Origin: JBCAWW01 sp039024315
Lineage (GTDB): Bacteria > Bacteroidota > Bacteroidia > J057
NCBI GenBank assembly: GCA_039024315.1
Contig: JBCCQN010000285.1
Span: 1-8,563, forward strand
Direction: 5' to 3'
DNA length: 8,563 bases
Position numbers and translations under genes: made by a program. The notes beneath the pieces were generated by a model that saw only the letters and a program-made list of their open reading frames with translations, was not told where the DNA came from and did not search any database. Below are positions 5,992 to 8,563 of this stretch, piece by piece; the stretch's first letter is position 1, and the number at the start of each line of letters is the position of its first letter.

Positions 5992-7019
5992 ATTAGCCTA
6001 ATCCCATTTTGCTGTAGCGACTCTTTAAAGCCGGCGGCATCATCCACAAAAAAGCTCAGTTTAGTAAACTCGCGCTTGGACCCGTATAAGCCTTCTAGTA
6101 TCGCTGGAGTTTGTAAATGTAAGATGAAATTATGGCTTTCAAACTCTCCTAAGGGGGAAAGCTTGCGATCTAAGCCCCCCGTTGGGAAGGACTTTCGGCT
6201 AGCTTCGATATGCAAGATTTGTGAGATCGGTACCTTTGCTTCCGCCATTAAGCCATAGGGCAAGACCAATTGTCTAGCTTCAAATCGGATCAATCGCCGA
6301 GGAATCGCCCTGATCATCCCAAATAGTTGAAGCAGGCTGTAAACACCTATTATGCTCACAATCAACGCGAAGGTCTCACTCCAAAGGCTTAGCAAAAAGT
6401 GTAATCCGATCGTTTCGAGTACAAGTAAACCCATGAAAGTCCCATACATCATAAGGGAGTCACTTTTCTGGTGATAGGTATAAGCGTTCTCCGCAGGAAT
6501 AGGCCTACTAAAATTGAGCCCATAGTAGATCACCGCCGCCTCAGTAGCCATAATGGTACTTATGCGCCCAGGAAATAGCTTACGGCAGGCTGCTTTGAGG
6601 CTATCAAAAAAATCGGGGGTGTGCCCTCGCTCAATTCTAAATGCAGCAATGGTTCGTCTGACTTGATAAAAGAGATATACTAAAATACCCCCTTCAAGGA
6701 TAGGCAAGGCATAGGTCTTGAATTGTTGTAAAAGTCCTTGGGCGCTAGCGGGGAGCAAAAAAGAGGCCAACAAAAAACAGCCAATCATTAGTGGACTAAT
6801 ACTAAGTTTTGAGATAGGTTTATTTCTGATGAGCCAGAGATAAAGTAGGGGCACCGTCAAGACAAAATCAAGGGTAACTGCGGTGGCTAAATCTGATTGA
6901 TGAAGGGCAAAATAGGGGGATAGGACAAAAAGACTCAACGAGCCCAAAACCAAGGCAGGAAGGCCGAAAGGAAGCAAATAAGGCCTGATACGGAGAAAAA
7001 TCGTACTGTGTTTTGGCAT
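5988..7019 (-). CDS. Six-helix membrane protein of unknown function with possible PH-like C-terminal domain
   Basis: I do not recognise a named family with confidence. The 343 residues show membrane segments at about 14-34, 46-64, 74-93, 104-120, 193-213 and 216-236; 153-170 is moderately hydrophobic and could be a further segment. Polar residues in or beside the membrane stand out: Glu160 with Tyr165-Tyr166, Tyr182-His183, Glu202 and His207. This pattern recalls uncharacterised Bacteroidota membrane proteins, some carrying misleading enzyme names, but I cannot verify that. Residues about 240-343 are soluble and alternate short strands (LVLPYGLMAEAKVPISQILHIEAS), ending in an amphipathic helix, which suggests a bacterial PH-like fold. 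Its stop overlaps the WD40 start (ATGA). It begins 77 bases after the phosphatase gene, with no good promoter between, so co-transcription is possible. Confidence 0.8.
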   Translation of the reverse strand: MPKHSTIFLRIRPYLLPFGLPALVLGSLSLFVLSPYFALHQSDLATAVTLDFVLTVPLLYLWLIRNKPISKLSISPLMIGCFLLASFLLPASAQGLLQQFKTYALPILEGGILVYLFYQVRRTIAAFRIERGHTPDFFDSLKAACRKLFPGRISTIMATEAAVIYYGLNFSRPIPAENAYTYHQKSDSLMMYGTFMGLLVLETIGLHFLLSLWSETFALIVSIIGVYSLLQLFGMIRAIPRRLIRFEARQLVLPYGLMAEAKVPISQILHIEASRKSFPTGGLDRKLSPLGEFESHNFILHLQTPAILEGLYGSKREFTKLSFFVDDAAGFKESLQQNGIRLI

Positions 7020-7096
7020 AAACTTTCGACTAAAAGATGAAGCCTTCTCCGCATGCCCTCTGCCCCAGCTATTTTACGTATTCCAGCCAGCGATGT

Positions 7097-7819
7097 TTAG
7101 TCAATATTGTCTTGAAAATATAGCTCCACCCGAGCCATATCAAAGGCACAAAGTTGGCCTAAGCCTGGCGAGGTTTTAGCGAAGCAACCATTGTCAATGT
7201 CGAGTACTTGATCTTGCGAAAAAAGATCATACATGTCCCAGATATCATCATTGGTAACGGGCGTATGACCGTGAATGATCTTGCGCCCATTGAGCCACTT
7301 CCAATCGATATCTTTGTACCAATATCGAATCCACATCATGCTGTGGAGGTCTCGCAGCGGGTTATGTAGTTTCCAAAGAAAATGGTCTTCATTTTCATCA
7401 CGCTGCTTACCGACAAAGTTGAGCCCTGCGTGTACGAGAATGTAGTCGTCCACTTCAAAGTAGTAAGCGAGACTACGCAAGAAGCGATAATACTTTTCGT
7501 CTATGCCTGCGATATCATTAGTACCAAAACTATCGAGGGTTTCTTTACCGCCATTGAACAGCCAGATCTCGACGTCGCCTGTTTTATTGGCGGCATCCAG
7601 TAACATTTCCTCATGATTTCCCCGCAAGCAATTCACGCTGTAACCGGCTTCCTGCAACTCCATAATGTAGTCGAGTACCCCTTTCGAGTCAGGGCCTCGG
7701 TCTATATAATCTCCGAGTAAATAGAGTTCATCATCCTGCTCTAAGACTACCTGTTCTTCCACCAAAGCGCGGAAGGTTTTTGAGCAGCCGTGAATGTCCG
7801 AAATGGCAATTTTTCGCAT
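7097..7819 (-). CDS. PPP-family metallophosphatase (serine/threonine protein phosphatase-like)
   Basis: The dimetal site of the phosphoprotein phosphatase superfamily is complete: DIHG (8-11), GDYIDRG (36-42), RGNHE (66-70), HAGL with His129, WIR (162-164) and HGHTP with His184, ending in a LDIDNGC segment (205-211). It is cytoplasmic, with no signal peptide, and the 240-residue length fits bacterial PrpA/PrpB-like phosphatases. Substrates could be phosphorylated Ser/Thr/Tyr proteins or, as in ApaH, dinucleoside polyphosphates; the sequence does not decide. The ATG start gives the usual short lead before DIHG. Upstream are a 70-base gap and the 64-residue gene; downstream, 77 bases away, is the membrane/WD40/DivIVA trio. 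A TAnnTTTG box ends five bases before the ATG. DivIVA proteins are phosphorylated in some Gram-positive bacteria, so a link is conceivable, but this is inference. Confidence 0.92.
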   Translation of the reverse strand: MRKIAISDIHGCSKTFRALVEEQVVLEQDDELYLLGDYIDRGPDSKGVLDYIMELQEAGYSVNCLRGNHEEMLLDAANKTGDVEIWLFNGGKETLDSFGTNDIAGIDEKYYRFLRSLAYYFEVDDYILVHAGLNFVGKQRDENEDHFLWKLHNPLRDLHSMMWIRYWYKDIDWKWLNGRKIIHGHTPVTNDDIWDMYDLFSQDQVLDIDNGCFAKTSPGLGQLCAFDMARVELYFQDNID

Positions 7820-7824
7820 TGCGT

Positions 7825-7832
7825 CAAAAATA
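7825..7832 (-). promoter_or_regulatory. Putative -7 box for the metallophosphatase gene
   Basis: On the minus strand this reads TATTTTTG, an exact match to the Bacteroidota TAnnTTTG box, ending 5 bases before the ATG, the same spacing as at fabF. No TTTG lies at the usual distance upstream: the nearest is only 12 bases away at 7848-7845. An identical TATTTTTG occurs at 7900-7893 at the end of the 64-residue gene and could be an alternative start site with a longer leader. Confidence 0.3.
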
Positions 7833-7889
7833 CCATAATTCTCTCAAAATGCTTGCGAGATGTCTATTTTTTGGGAAAAATTCGGGCTT

Positions 7890-8084
7890 TTACAAAAATA
7901 GTAGTCGCCAAAGAGCTTTGCCCTGATTGAACAAAGTCTTGAGTTTATGAGTACGATATCGGTAAGTCAAAAGCGTCTGAATAGCCGCTTGTTCGCGATC
8001 TAAGCCCTCTAATTGCCTTAGATCACGGTAGTAGAGTTCTCGGACGAGATTTTCATATTCAAAGGGACTGACTTTTATATTCAT
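7890..8084 (-). CDS. Small protein of unknown function (64 aa)
   Basis: I do not recognise it. The protein is basic and probably helical: an acidic/aromatic N-terminal half (EYENLVRELYYRDL, residues 9-22), a middle LDREQAAIQTLL segment, and a strongly basic C-terminal part (YRYRTHKLKTL onward) ending in LWRLLFL. The hydrophobic end is too short for a membrane helix but could bind a membrane surface. It starts with ATG 26 bases after the hydrolase stop and is followed by a 70-base gap, so it fits the same minus-strand run. It is accepted as a gene because it fills an otherwise unexplained gap with operon-like spacing and a balanced composition; a chance frame cannot be ruled out. Confidence 0.6.
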   Translation of the reverse strand: MNIKVSPFEYENLVRELYYRDLRQLEGLDREQAAIQTLLTYRYRTHKLKTLFNQGKALWRLLFL

Positions 8085-8110
8085 GATAATATATCGATTA
8101 AGTGAAATAT

Positions 8111-8563
8111 TTAAGCCGCGAGAAAATGTAGGATTTGTGTGTGAAGTGCGTGGTCTTTGAGGAGTCCGTTGTGTTTGAGTCCCTCTGTTTCGATAAATTC
8201 AGCTCCTTGCCAAGCGGTTTTTAGTTTTAGCATCTCCCTGCGGGGAACGGTTTGATCGTCCTTATCGTAGGCCACCATCACCTTCTCGGCTTTGAGTTCC
8301 GCGAAGCGGTCAAACATCACAAACTCTTGGGGCGCAAAGCCGGTGATCTCCTGTGTCATCGCGATCAACTCTTTAGCCCTCGCCTCACTGAGTTTTAGCT
8401 TCTGGCAGAAATAATAAAAAAAGCTAGGGGGATCAGTTGGCGGTGCCAAAGCAACAAAGCGTTCGACCGCAGGTCCCTCCCAACGACTACTGAGTACATG
8501 GGTCATGGCATTAGCCCCCATCGAATGGCCAATCACTGCATAAGGGGTACCCAACTTTTGCAA
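8111..8563 (-). CDS. Alpha/beta hydrolase (N-terminus beyond the window edge)
   Basis: The frame is open to the right edge; the first codon in the window is TTG and is almost surely internal, since the protein begins within the nucleophile strand. The 150 visible residues carry a GHSMG elbow with Ser14 (numbering from the edge), a probable catalytic acid Asp103 in YDKDDQTVP, and His131 in GLKHNGLL, completing a Ser-Asp-His triad in family order. A helical cap region (about 43-92) lies between. The roughly 100 residues usually found before the elbow, including the oxyanion strand, are missing from view. The substrate cannot be told; carboxylesterase or acyl-hydrolase activity is typical. Its stop codon lies 26 bases upstream of the 64-residue gene. 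Confidence 0.88.
   Translation of the reverse strand: MQKLGTPYAVIGHSMGANAMTHVLSSRWEGPAVERFVALAPPTDPPSFFYYFCQKLKLSEARAKELIAMTQEITGFAPQEFVMFDRFAELKAEKVMVAYDKDDQTVPRREMLKLKTAWQGAEFIETEGLKHNGLLKDHALHTQILHFLAA

Noticed and set aside
5770..6258. Plus-strand open frame of 162 codons
   Set aside because: It lies antisense across the junction of the WD40 and membrane-protein genes, both of which have clear folds; its translation shows no motif and looks like a shadow frame.
7020..7096. Possible terminator or promoter between the phosphatase and membrane-protein genes
   Set aside because: I found only short imperfect repeats such as TACGTA, no stable hairpin with a T-tract and no TAnnTTTG box.
8111..8563. 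TTG at the right edge as the true start of the hydrolase
   Set aside because: The nucleophile elbow would be only 14 residues in, whereas the family has about 80-100 residues before it; the gene continues beyond the window.
1..8563. Mobile elements, CRISPR arrays, tRNA or rRNA genes
   Set aside because: I saw no transposase or integrase, no regularly spaced repeats and no cloverleaf-like or rRNA-like sequence on either strand by eye.

Overview
The window looks like chromosomal housekeeping DNA from a member of the Bacteroidota, possibly the Saprospiria; the class is a guess. Reasons: family-level resemblance of several proteins to Bacteroidota versions, promoter-like boxes of the TTTG / TAnnTTTG type at two gene starts, few Shine-Dalgarno sequences, and dense coding with short gaps. 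I see no mobile element, CRISPR array, tRNA or rRNA, and no gap over about 160 bases. Nine of the ten genes are on the minus strand; fabF is the exception.

Right to left along the minus strand there are two gene runs. The first (8563 to 4415) holds a partial alpha/beta hydrolase (start beyond the right edge), a 64-residue protein of unknown function, a PPP-family metallophosphatase, and a tightly coupled trio: a six-helix membrane protein with a possible PH-like C-terminal domain, a seven-blade WD40 propeller, and a DivIVA-family coiled-coil protein. The trio's two junctions are both 4-base ATGA stop/start overlaps. The second run (2896 to 1) is queD, cmk, ispH and a btuF-like lipoprotein gene cut by the left edge, with gaps of 20 to 29 bases, so probably one operon. 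The btuF-like gene is easy to miss because it has no stop codon in the window; it reads open through 297 codons.

Between the runs, fabF (3003-4253, plus) diverges from queD and converges on divIVA. The 106-base queD/fabF gap holds a promoter-like pair whose spacer contains a perfect 7+7 inverted repeat, and its -7 box lies only 5 bases from the fabF ATG. The 161-base fabF/divIVA gap holds two hairpins, probably a two-way transcription stop.

Functionally the window mixes core metabolism (isoprenoid precursor synthesis by IspH, CMP phosphorylation by Cmk, fatty-acid elongation by FabF, queuosine/preQ0 synthesis by QueD, probable cobalamin or metal-chelate capture by the BtuF-like protein) with a less understood cluster. 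The membrane protein / WD40 / DivIVA trio is the best candidate for an undescribed system: its parts suggest a membrane-linked scaffold, but that role is inference only.
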